From NCBI GenBank assembly GCA_948144175.1, contig CANXME010002675.1, positions 1,674,001-1,738,000 of the forward strand: a DNA stretch of 64,000 bases, given 5' to 3'. Origin of the DNA: Closterium sp. NIES-65. Taxonomy: Eukaryota; Streptophyta; Zygnematophyceae; Desmidiales; Closteriaceae. The notes beneath the pieces were generated by a model. The model saw only the letters and a list, made by a program, of their open reading frames with translations, had not been told where the DNA came from and searched no databases. This document shows, piece after piece, positions 53,634 through 62,848 of this stretch (positions within the stretch are counted from its first letter, which is position 1; every line of letters begins with the position of its first letter). The position numbers were made by a program, and so were the translations under genes.

Positions 53634-53679
53634 TGGTATAGAGCAGGTTCCCTAGTGGGAACGCTTCCTTGGGCCCACC
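53634..53679 (+). promoter_or_regulatory. N primer-site variant, conserved palindrome and GGGCCCACC
   Basis: TGGTATAGAGCAGG is the same variant as in B. GTTCCCTAGTGGGAAC is at 53647-53662 and GGGCCCACC at 53671-53679. A further perfect hairpin CCGGAGCG-n5-CGCTCCGG follows at 53703-53723. Confidence 0.82.
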
Positions 53680-55123
53680 ACTGAAACATTATTTTTTTCT
53701 GACCGGAGCGCCAGTCGCTCCGGCCCGAGGCGCGCCTTGTGGGCCGCCCTTCTGTCGAGCTCTCTTAGAGGCCCCTCTCACAGGCCCTCGCGCCACCCTT
53801 AGCGGCCCCGTCGCCGCCCCTAGTGGCCCCGTCGCCGCCCTTCCAGGCCCCTCGCGGCCCCTAGCGGCCCCGTCGCCGCCCCTACGCGGCCCCGTTGCCG
53901 CCCCTAGCGGCCCTGTCGCCGCCCCTAGCGGCCTTGTCGCCGCCTCCCTCCCTACGCGGCCCCGTTGCCGCCCCTATGCGGCCCCGTTGCCGCCCCTAGC
54001 GGCCCCGCCGCTGCCCCTACGCGGCCCCGTCGCCGCCCCTAGCGGCCCCGTCGCCGCCTCCCTCCCTACGCGGACCCGTTGCCGCCCCTACGCGGCCCCG
54101 TCGCCGCCCCTAGCGGCCCCGTCGCCGCTCCCCTCCCTACACAGCCCCGTCACCGCCCCTACATGGCCACGTCGCCGCCCCTACGCGGCCCCGTCGCCGC
54201 CCCTAGCGGCCCCGTCGCCGCTCCCCTCCCTACGCGGCCCCGTCGCCGCCCCTACGCGGCCCCGTCGCCGCCCCTACGCGGCCCCGTCGCCGCCCCTAGC
54301 GGCCCCGTCGCTGCTCCCCTCCCTACGCGGCCCCGTCGCCGCCCCTACGCAGCCCCGTCGCCGCCCCTAGCGGCCCCGTCGCCGCCCCTACGCGGCCCCG
54401 TCGCCGCCCCTAACGGCCCCGTCGCCTCCTCCCTCCCTACGCGGCCCTGTCGCCGCCCCTACGCGGCCCCGTCGCCGCCCCTAGCAGCCCCGTCGCCGCC
54501 TCCCTCCCTACGCGGCCCCGTCGCCACCCCTACCCGGCCTCGTAGCCGCCCCTGCGCGGCTCCGTCGCCGCCCCTAGCGGCCCCGTCGCCGCTCCCCTCC
54601 CTACGCGGCCCCGTCGCCGCCCCTAGCGGCCCCGTTGCCGCCCCTACCCGGCCCCGTCGCCGCCCCTAGCGAGCAGCCGAGCCGCCGAGCCGCCCAGCAG
54701 CTGAGCCGCCGAGCCGCCCAGCAGCCAAGTCGCCCAGCAGATGAGCCGCCCCTGGAGTAGCCGCCACTGCAGCAACCGCCCCTGGAGCAGCCGCCACTGC
54801 AGCAACCGCCCCTGGAGCAGCCGCCACTGCAGCAGCCGCCCCTGGAGCAGCCGCCACTGCAGCAGCCGCCCCTGGAGCAGCCGCCACTGCAGCAGCCGCC
54901 CCTACAGCAGACGCCCCTAGAGCAGCCGCCCTTGGAGCAGCCACCCCTGCAACTGCCGCCCCTGGAGCAGCCACCCCTGCAGCTGCCGCAGGGCTCTCGC
55001 CCTAGAGTGGTACAGCCGCGCCGTTGCCGCCGTCATACGCCTGCCCTTCTCGCCACTGGTGAGCACTGCCCTGCCCGTACTGTTGTTACTGCTGCTCTTT
55101 CTACTGCTACTGCTGTTCCTGGC
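53680..55123 (+). repeat. N leader: two GC-rich tandem arrays
   Basis: About 53800-54670 holds some 35-40 units of 21-22 bp built on CGCCCCTAGCGGCCCCGT / CGCCCCTACGCGGCCCCGT, with a higher-order pattern marked by CTCCCTCCCTACG inserts. About 54755-54985 holds a second array of 27-bp units around CCCCTGGAGCAGCCGCCACT. The hairpin at 53703-53723 lies before them. No gene is recognised; the long open frames are repeat-driven. Confidence 0.83.
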
Positions 55124-55124
55124 A

Positions 55125-55475
55125 TGGCCAGATGCAACTCCAGCGTCGCCCGCGTGAGTCCCTCACCCCCAAACAGCTTCGTGAGTGGTACGCTAGTTGG
55201 GGTTGTCGGGGTGGCCGTAGTTGGAGTCGTCCTGGAGTGAGTAGTTCCACAGCTGCTTGTAGTGGCTAGGTGCAGCTGCAGCGTCGCCCGCGTGAGTCCC
55301 TCAACCCCCCAACAGCTTCGTGAGTGGTACGCTAGTTGGGGTTGTCGGGGTGGCCGTAGTGGGAGTCGTCCTGGAGTAAGTAGTTTGGCAGCTGCTTGTA
55401 GTGGCCAGGTGCAGCTTCAGCGTCGTCCGCGAGCGGTCCTTTCGCCCCAGCAGCTTCGTGAGTGGTACGCTCAGC
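55125..55475 (+). repeat. N: 138-bp tandem repeats carrying the L-R-E-W module
   Basis: Units start at 55125, 55263 and 55402 (the last incomplete) with TGGCCAGRTGCARCTYCAGC-like sequence. Each contains CAGCTTCGTGAGTGGTACGC, the DNA for QLREWYA. The period is 138-139 bp. Confidence 0.85.
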
Positions 55476-58400
55476 GTGACGGGTCACGGGGTACTACTCG
55501 CTGTCCGTACGTCATTCGCACTGGTGCTCGGACTGGTTAGCCTTGCGGGACGTTGGGTCACGCCGCTGCTTCGCCCGTCTGAGCGACGCTTGGCGTACGG
55601 AGTTTGGCGACGCCGCTGAGCTCCCCGACTGGATGGAGCTGCTTCGGCTGCGGGTAGATATCTATACTCTTGACTATGATGCTATCCTTGCTGCCATGTA
55701 TGCATTGCCTACTAGTGATGAGGGTGACCCTTACCTGTGTGTTCCGCCTGACCCGGGCATTGAGGCTGCTGCTCTAGGTGTTGGTGAGGCTGCTGCTCTA
55801 GGTGCTAGTGCGTCTGCTGCCCAAGGTGCTGGTGAGTCTGCTCTCTCAGGTACCACGTCGGCTCAGGCCTTACACACCTTCACTCTAGACTCGGGTGCTT
55901 CCCGCTCCTTCTTTCGAGACCGCACCACGCTTACGCCGCTCAGTCGGCCGGTTGCGGTCTCCCTGGCGGACCCCTCCGGTCACCCTTAGTCCTTGCTCGC
56001 TTCTCCACTGTCTTACCGTGTCCGGCAGCCCCCTCTGGTACGCTGTCAGGTCTCTACCTCCCCTCGTTCTCTACGAACTTGGTGAGTGGTGCTGATCTAC
56101 AGGATGGGGGGGTTGACTAGTTCGCTCCTGCGAGTCAGCGGGTGACCCACTGTACGTGTACTCGGACGGGCCGACACTTGGCCACGTTTACCCGTCGGCC
56201 GGGTCGAGCCTTTACACACTGACTACTGAGTCACCTCTGGTTGCTGAGTCTTGTCAGGTAGCTGCGTCGAGTCAGGTGTTTGCTGCAGCGTCTAGGTCTG
56301 GTCCTGAGTCTGCTCCCTCCTCGTGTCGTCTCCTGTCCCACCAGACTCTCCTTTGGCACCACCGCCTTGGTCACCCCTCCCTGCCTCGTCTCCGAGGCAT
56401 GGCCTCCCGTGTCCTTGTCTCTGGTCTCCCCCGGTCCCTCCCTCCCCTCCCTCCGAGGCCTGCCCCTACCTGCGTTCCCTGCGTCGAGGGGCGGCAGCGC
56501 GCCACCCCTCACTCCTCCGAGTTTCCTCCGACAGAGGCTCCGCTGCAGACACTTCACGTGGACGTGTGGGGCCCCGCCCGCGTCCGTGGCCAGGGTCACG
56601 AGCGTTACTTCCTGTTGGTGGTTGACGACTACTCGCGTTACACCACGGTGTTCCCCTTGCGCAGCAAGGGTGACGTCACTGCAGTGTTGATCGACTGGAT
56701 CCGCGCAGCTCGTCTCCAGCTCAGAGAGAGTTTCGGCTCGGACTTTCCTGTTATGTGTCTGCATTCTGACAGAGGCGCGGAGCTCTCCTCTGCTCGTCTG
56801 GGAGCCTTCTGTTGTGCACAGGGCATCCGCCAGACCTTCACGCTTCCAACCTCTCCACAACAAAATGGGATTGCTGAGCGCCACATTGGCATGGTCATGC
56901 ACGTCGCTCGTACGTCCATGATCCATGCGGCTGCCCCCCATTTTCTGTGGCCGTTTGCGGTTCAGTACGCAGCGCATCAGCTCAACCTTCAGCCCCGGGT
57001 CTCCTTGCCAGAGACCTCCCCCACCCTTCAGTGGACGGAGAAGGTTGGCGATGCGTTTGCGTTTCGGGTCTGGGGATCTCGGGCGTTTGTCCGCGACTTG
57101 TCTGCGGACAAGCTGTCCCCCCGTGCTATTCCCTGCGTCTTCCTTGGCTTCCCCCCTGACGCGCCTGGTTGGCAGTTTTACCACCCCACCTCGCACCGTG
57201 TTCTGTCCTCCCAGGACGTCACCTTCGACGAGTCGGTGCCTTACTACCGTCTCTTCCGCTACCGCACTGCGCCCCTCCCCCCGCCGCCGCTCTTCCTTGC
57301 GCCAGGTCCTCCCCCGGTAGACCCCCTCCCCTCTCAGGGTCCTGCCCCGTCAGGTGTGTCCCAGGTAGACGCAGTCGAGCCTGTCGAGGTAGCTGTTGAC
57401 TCTGGTGTTGCTAGAGGTGCTGAGCCTGCGGGTGCCGGGTCTGGAGGTGCTGAGCCTGAGGGTGCTAAGCCAGGGGGTGCTGAGTCGAGGGGTGCGGAGC
57501 CTGGGGGTGCTGCGCCTGGGGGTGCTGAGTCTGGGGGTGCAGAGCCTGGGGGTGCTGGGTCTGGGAGTGCTGAGTCTGGGGGTGCTGAGTCTGCTCGTGT
57601 GGCCTCTCGCGGTGCTTCGTCTCGGCGGGAGCCACTCTCTCCTCAGGAGCTGCGCAAGTGGTTTGCCCGGCGCTAGAGCCATGCTGCTCGAGCTGGAGGT
57701 ACTACTGTTGCTTCTGGTCCCGGAGGTACTCGTACTGGCGGTGCTGGAGCTGCTGGGACTGGGGGCGCTGCTGGGGCTGCTGGAGTTGGTCCTGCTGGAG
57801 GTACAGCTGGAGCTGCTGGCGGTACTGGAGCTACCGGTCCTGCTGGGGCTGGTGCTGCTGGAGCTGCTCGAGCTGGAGCTGCTGGGGGTGTTGGCGCTGG
57901 TGGTTCTGCTGGCGCTGGTGCGTCTGAGGGTGCTGGAGTTGGCGCTGTTGGAGCTGGAGGTGCTACTGGCGCTAGTACTGCCGGTGGGAGTAATTGTGTT
58001 GTCCCTGCAAGGTCTGGAGGCGCTGCGCAGCGGCAGCCGTACTTCGTTCCGCTCCTTGAGCAGGGTTCTTGGTCTCCCGCCCTCTACTGGTCCTGCTCCT
58101 CCCTTAGAGTGTCCACAGCCTGTCCAGTCCCAGTCAATGTTACAGCCTGCCTCCCCCCTACCTGCTCCTTCTCCCTACACTAGTCCTACTGGAGGTCTTA
58201 CTGAGCGTCGTGAGCCTGCGTCTCGTCCTGCGTCGCCTGTTCGTGCTGCTCGCACTAGTTGTCGTGCTCCGCGTCTGCGTCCGCGTCCGCGTCCTCATGC
58301 GGTCCCAGGCACACACCAGATGGCACTGCGTCCTTCCACTGCTCCTCTTTGTGTCCCGTTGCCGTCTCCTCCAGAGTCCTCTCTTCCTGTTCTTGCTGAC

Positions 58401-60179
58401 CCGGAGTCTGACTCTCTTCGTGCTGCCAGTCCTACTATCACGCGTCTCCTTGCTACTGTTGTCACTGACCCTTCCTTTAAGTCCACTGCTGCGTTGGCCC
58501 TAGTCGCTGAGCTTGTCGACTTTGCTGCTCGCTGTCTTCTCGACTTCGCTACTAGTCTTATTGCTGAGTCCGAGTCAGTCTGTCCTCCGTTCGTCGGGGG
58601 TGAGTGTGCTCTTAGCACATACGTCCTTGAGGACAGGTAGGAGGAGTTCCAGTGTTTTGCTGCTGCTTTGCCTCATCTCGTGTCCACTTTGATTGCTCCT
58701 GAGGGAGACCCGGATGCACCAGACATCCCGAATCCTTGATCGTACGCTGAGGCGATCGAGGGTCCCTACTTCTCTCAGTGGCAGTCAGCCATGGACGCAA
58801 AGATGGCTTCCTGGAAGTCCACAGGCACCTACGTCGACGAGGTTCCCCTACCTGGGGCGAACATCGTCAGTGGCATGTGGATTTTCAGGGTGAAGCGGCC
58901 GCCGGGTTCTCCGCCTGTCTTCAAGGCGCGTTACGTGGCTCGAGGCTTCAGTCAGCGGCAGGGAGTTGACTACTTTCAGACCTTCTCTCCCACCCCGAAG
59001 ATGACCACTCTTCGGGTGCTGCTGCACATAACCGCTCAGCGCGACTACGAGCTTCACTCTCTTGACTTCAGCACAGCTTTCCTGCAGGGCAGCCTGCACG
59101 AGGAGATCTGGCTGCGCCGCCCACCTGGTTTCACTGGGTAGTTTCCTCCTGGTACCTAGTGGAGCCTCCGGCGGCCAGTCTACGGTCTCCGCCAGGCGCC
59201 CCGTGAGTGGCACGACACACAGAGGACTACACTTGCGGCTCTTGGGTTTGCTCTTTCTACAGCCAACCCGTCGCTGTTTCTGCGCACCGACACCTCTTTG
59301 CCGCCGTTCTACATCCTCGTGTACGTAGACGACTTGGTCTTTGCCACTGCTGACATTGCTGGACTCGCCCACGTGATGTCCGAGCTGCAGAAGAGACACA
59401 CGTGCACAGACCTGGGTGAACTGCGTAGCTACCTTGGCTTGCAGATCACCCGGGACAGAGCACAGCGCACCACTACCCTGACTCAGTCACACATGGTGCT
59501 TTAGGTCCTTCAGCGCTTCGACTTCACGTACTCCTCGCCTCAGGCCACTCCTCTGTCTACTCGCCACTCGCTCTCAGCTCTGCCTTCGGATGAGTCCGTA
59601 GAGCCGAGTTGCCCGTACCCAGAGCTTGTTGGCTGCCTCATGTACCTGATGACCTGCACACGACCTGACCTTGCATACCCTCTTAGCATCTTGGCACGCT
59701 ATGTTGCTCCTGGGAGACACAGACTAGAGCACATGGCTGCAGCGATGAGGGTGTTGCGCTACTTGTGCAGTACGTTGGGCATGGGGGTAGTGCTTGGAGG
59801 GCGACGTCGAGTGGTCCTCACATGTCACGCAGACGCTTCTTGGGCTGACGACCAGGCTACGCAGCGTTCGTCACAGGGTTACACCTTCAGCCTTGGCTCC
59901 GGCTCTGTTTCGTGGCGGTCTACCCGCTCGTCTTCTGTTCTCACCTCCAGCTGTGAGGCTGAGATCTACGCGGGGGCCATGGCTGCACGAGAGCTACGCT
60001 GGCTCACCTACTTGCTGACTGACCTAGGAGAGCCGCCTCGTTCTCCTCCAGTTCTGTACGTAGACAACAAGGCCATGCTGGCCTTGTGTCGGGAGCACAG
60101 ACTGGAGCACAGAACGAAGCACATTGTTCTTCGCTACTTCCTGGCTCGTGAGCTGCAGCAGCGTGGTCAGCTCCGCCTC
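55476..60179 (+). pseudogene. N Gag tail and pol remnant
   Basis: Gag tail: CPYVIRTGARTG, then TLDYDAILAAMYALPTSDEG. Protease: FTLDSGASRSFFRDRTTLTP (about 55880-55940). GAG-pre-integrase: LLWHHRLGHPSLPRLRGM near 56345. Integrase: HVDVWGPARVRGQGHERYFL, VVDDYSRYTTVFPLRSKGDV, SPQQNGIAERHIGMVMHVAR, VFLGFPPDAPGWQFYHP (56555-57190). The hinge has GGAEP repeats and PLSPQELRKWFARR (57627-57673). RT: STGTYVDEVPLPGANIVSGM, FKARYVARGFSQRQGVDYF, ILVYVDDLVFATADIAG. RNase H: DASWADDQATQRSSQGYTFS and VDNKAMLALCREHRLEHRTK. Stops near 60179 before the RNase H end. Several breaks. Confidence 0.84.
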
Positions 60180-60283
60180 ACGCGTGGTAAGAGTACAGGT
60201 GGATACGAAACGGCCTAGAGTAGCCATGTACTCTAAGGGGTACATTCCCTTATTACAGCGAGCGACTCCAGACGGTTACGAAA
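60180..60283. other. Unassigned 104-bp stretch between N and Q
   Basis: Not matched by eye to N, Q or any other element in the window. CGAAA (60279-60283) would be the left target-site copy of Q. It may be a bit of the sequence into which Q was inserted. Confidence 0.5.
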
Positions 60284-60409
60284 TGTCAGAATAACGGGTC
60301 GGAATGGATGACGAGAAATGATGGAGGAGTACAACTAGGGCAAGGTCTAATCATTAAGTCAGTAGAGGCTACCCCACTACAGCCTACAACATAGAAACAT
60401 AGTTTGACA
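60284..60409 (-). repeat. Q 3' LTR (126 bp)
   Basis: On the minus strand begins TGTCAAACTATGTTTCTATG and ends CCCGTTATTCTGACA. Both ends are the same as the H LTR at 30926-31059, with a differing middle. Confidence 0.86.
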
Positions 60410-62848
60410 CACACCCGTAGGCAAAGTAGGGGATAGCAAACACAACCAACGGTCATAAGACCAGTCAAGTAAGAGAACAAAGCAAAGCAAAGTAAAGTCC
60501 GGGGGGGATCTCAAGATCACCACACAGTCTGAGCACAAGCAAGCGGCCACAAGGCCCGTTTACTAGCAGAGTAAGGCACAAGTAGTACAATGATCACAAC
60601 ATAGCAAGAGCAAGCATGCACGTATACATTTTAACCATAGTACAAGACAACTCAAGCAACCAACAGGTGAGGCAGAGTAGGCACAAGGCCTAGTGCAGTG
60701 TAGAAACGCGGTGCTCACCAAACCCAAGGGCCTTTGTGAAAACATCAGAAGTGTTGGCCCGAAAGTCCACGTAAGCAAAGCGTAGCTGACCACGCTGCTG
60801 CATCTCTAGAGCAAGAAAGTAACGAAGAGCAATGTGCTTCGTTCTGTGCTCCTGTCTCTGCTCCTGACACACGACAATCATGGCCTTGTTGTCGACGTAC
60901 AGAAGTGGAGGAGAACGAAGCCGCTCTTCCCAGCCGATAAGCAGATAGGTAAGCTAGTGTAACTGCCATGCAGCCATGGCCCCCGCGTAGATCTCAGCCT
61001 CACAACTGGAGCTGAGAACAGAAGACGAGCGGGTAGACCTTCAAGACACTGAACCGGAGCCAAGGCTGAAGGTGTAACCCTGTGACGACCTCTGAGTCGC
61101 CAAGTCGTCTGCTCAAGAAGTGTCTGAGTGTCCACTGAGTACAACTAGACCCCTTCGACCAAGCAGGAGCACCATGCCCGACGTACTACACAACTAGCGC
61201 AACACCCTCTTAGCAGCCTCCCAGTGCTCTGGTCGGTGTCTCCCGGGCGCAACGTAGCATGCCAGAAATGCTAAGAGGGCAGGCAAGGTCAGGTCAAGTG
61301 CAGGTCATCAGGTACACGAGGCAGCCCACAAGCTCTGGATACGGGCCACTCGGCTCTACGAACTCGTCCGAAGGTGGAGCTGAGAGCGAGTGGCCTATAG
61401 GCAAAGGAGAGGACTGTGGCGAGGAAAACTCGAAGCCGAAGTCCTGAAGGACCAGCTGCACCATGTGTGACTAAGTCATAGTGATGGTGCGTCGTGCTCT
61501 GTCCCGGGTGATCTGCAAGCCAAGATAGCTGCGCAACTCACCTTGGTTAGTGCAGGTGTGTCTCTTCTGCAACTCCGACTTCACAAGGGTCAATGTCTTA
61601 GTGTCAGCAGTAGCAAAGACCAAGTCGTTGATGTACACGAGGATGTAGAACGGCAGCAGAGCTGGGTCGGTGCGAAGAAACAGCTACGGGTCAGTAGTCG
61701 AAGGAGCAAACCCAAGAGGCGGAAGTGTCATCTTCAGTGTGCCGTGCCACTCGCGGGGCGCCTAGCGGAGACCGCTGCAGGAGGCTTCACCGGGTACCTG
61801 CAGGAAACGACCCAGTGAAGCCATGTGGGTGGCGTAGTTAGATCTCATCTTGAAGGCTGCCCTACAAGAAAGTTGTGGAGAAGTCGAGGGAGTGCAGCTC
61901 GTAGTCATGCTGTGCTGCAACGTGCAGTAACACCCGAAGAGTACTCATCTTCAGGGTGGGGGAGAAGGTCTGGAAGATGTCGACCCCCTGTCGCTAACAG
62001 AATCCTCGAGCAACGTAACGCGCCTTGAAAACAGGCGGAGAACCCGGTGGCCGCTTCACTATGAGAATCCACATGCCATCGACTATGTTCGCCCCTGGAG
62101 GAGGAACCTTATCGACATAGGTGCCTGTGGACTTCCACGAAGTCATCTCTGTATCCATGGCTGTCTCCACTGAGAGGAGTACTCACCCGTGATCGCCTGT
62201 GCGTAAGAGCATGGGGTAGGGATGTTAAGTGCATCCGGGTCTTCTTCAAGGCAAACCAGTATGGACGCGAACAAGTTAAAGCGGCCGCGAGACACTCAAG
62301 CTCAAAATGCCTATACTCAAGGATGTCACTGCTTAGGGCAAGCTCACCACCGACGGACGGAGGACAGACAGACTCAGACTCAGTAACAAGACTAGCTCAG
62401 TGACTAGGGCTAACACAGCAGTAGACTTAAAGGAGAAACGCAACAAGACGTAGTCGAGACGACGGGTAGCAGCAATGTCGACTAGCTCAGTGACTAGGGC
62501 AAACGCAACAATAGACTTAAACGAAGGGTCAGTGACAACAGTAGCGAGGAGACGAGTGACAGTAGGACTAGCAGCACGAAGGGAGTCAGACTCCGGGTCA
62601 GCAAGGGCACGAAGAGAGGACGCAGGAGGAGACGACATAGGGATACGCTCCTGAGCAGTGCAAGGCCGCAGTGCCATCTGGTGCGTGCCGGGGACAATGG
62701 GAGGACGCTGACGCGGACCACGACGACCAGTGCAAGCAGCACGAACAAGCGATAGAGGACGAGACTCAGGCCCACGACGCTCCGTAAGACCTTCGGTCGG
62801 ACCAGTGTAAGGAGAAGTAGCAGGCAGTGGGAAGGCTGGCTGTAAGTG
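60284..62848 (-). mobile_element. Copia element Q, 3' part (RT, RNase H, 3' LTR)
   Basis: Minus-strand short-LTR Copia, LTR family of H. 3' LTR 60284-60409, purine tract on the element's strand at about 60410-60425, RNase H about 60690-61260, RT about 61480-62200, and part of the hinge to about 62848. RNase H shows ANTSDVFTKALGF and RTKHIALRYFLALEMQQRGQ. Heavily decayed with many breaks. At about 62848 the order of hinge sequence restarts, so a second, related copy (R) seems to begin there. Confidence 0.75.

Larger units (their letters stand above)
53508..60179 (+). mobile_element. Copia element N, plus-strand copy lacking its 3' end
   Basis: Short-LTR Copia: LTR 53508-53633, primer site and palindrome, the longest leader in the window (about 1.45 kb), a start codon region near 55124, tripled L-R-E-W modules, Gag tail, protease near 55890, integrase about 56560-57240, hinge, RT about 58750-59600 and RNase H to about 60179. 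The 3' LTR is not found. The N-terminal Gag domain of B, J, M and P is absent, as in H. Several breaks. Nearest relative here is B. Confidence 0.85.

Noticed and set aside
53669-54669. Pro/Ala-rich open frames in the N leader as a possible proline-rich protein gene
   Set aside because: The 21-22 bp repeat unit explains the frame, and its place between primer site and Gag start explains the array. No signal peptide or conserved end is seen.
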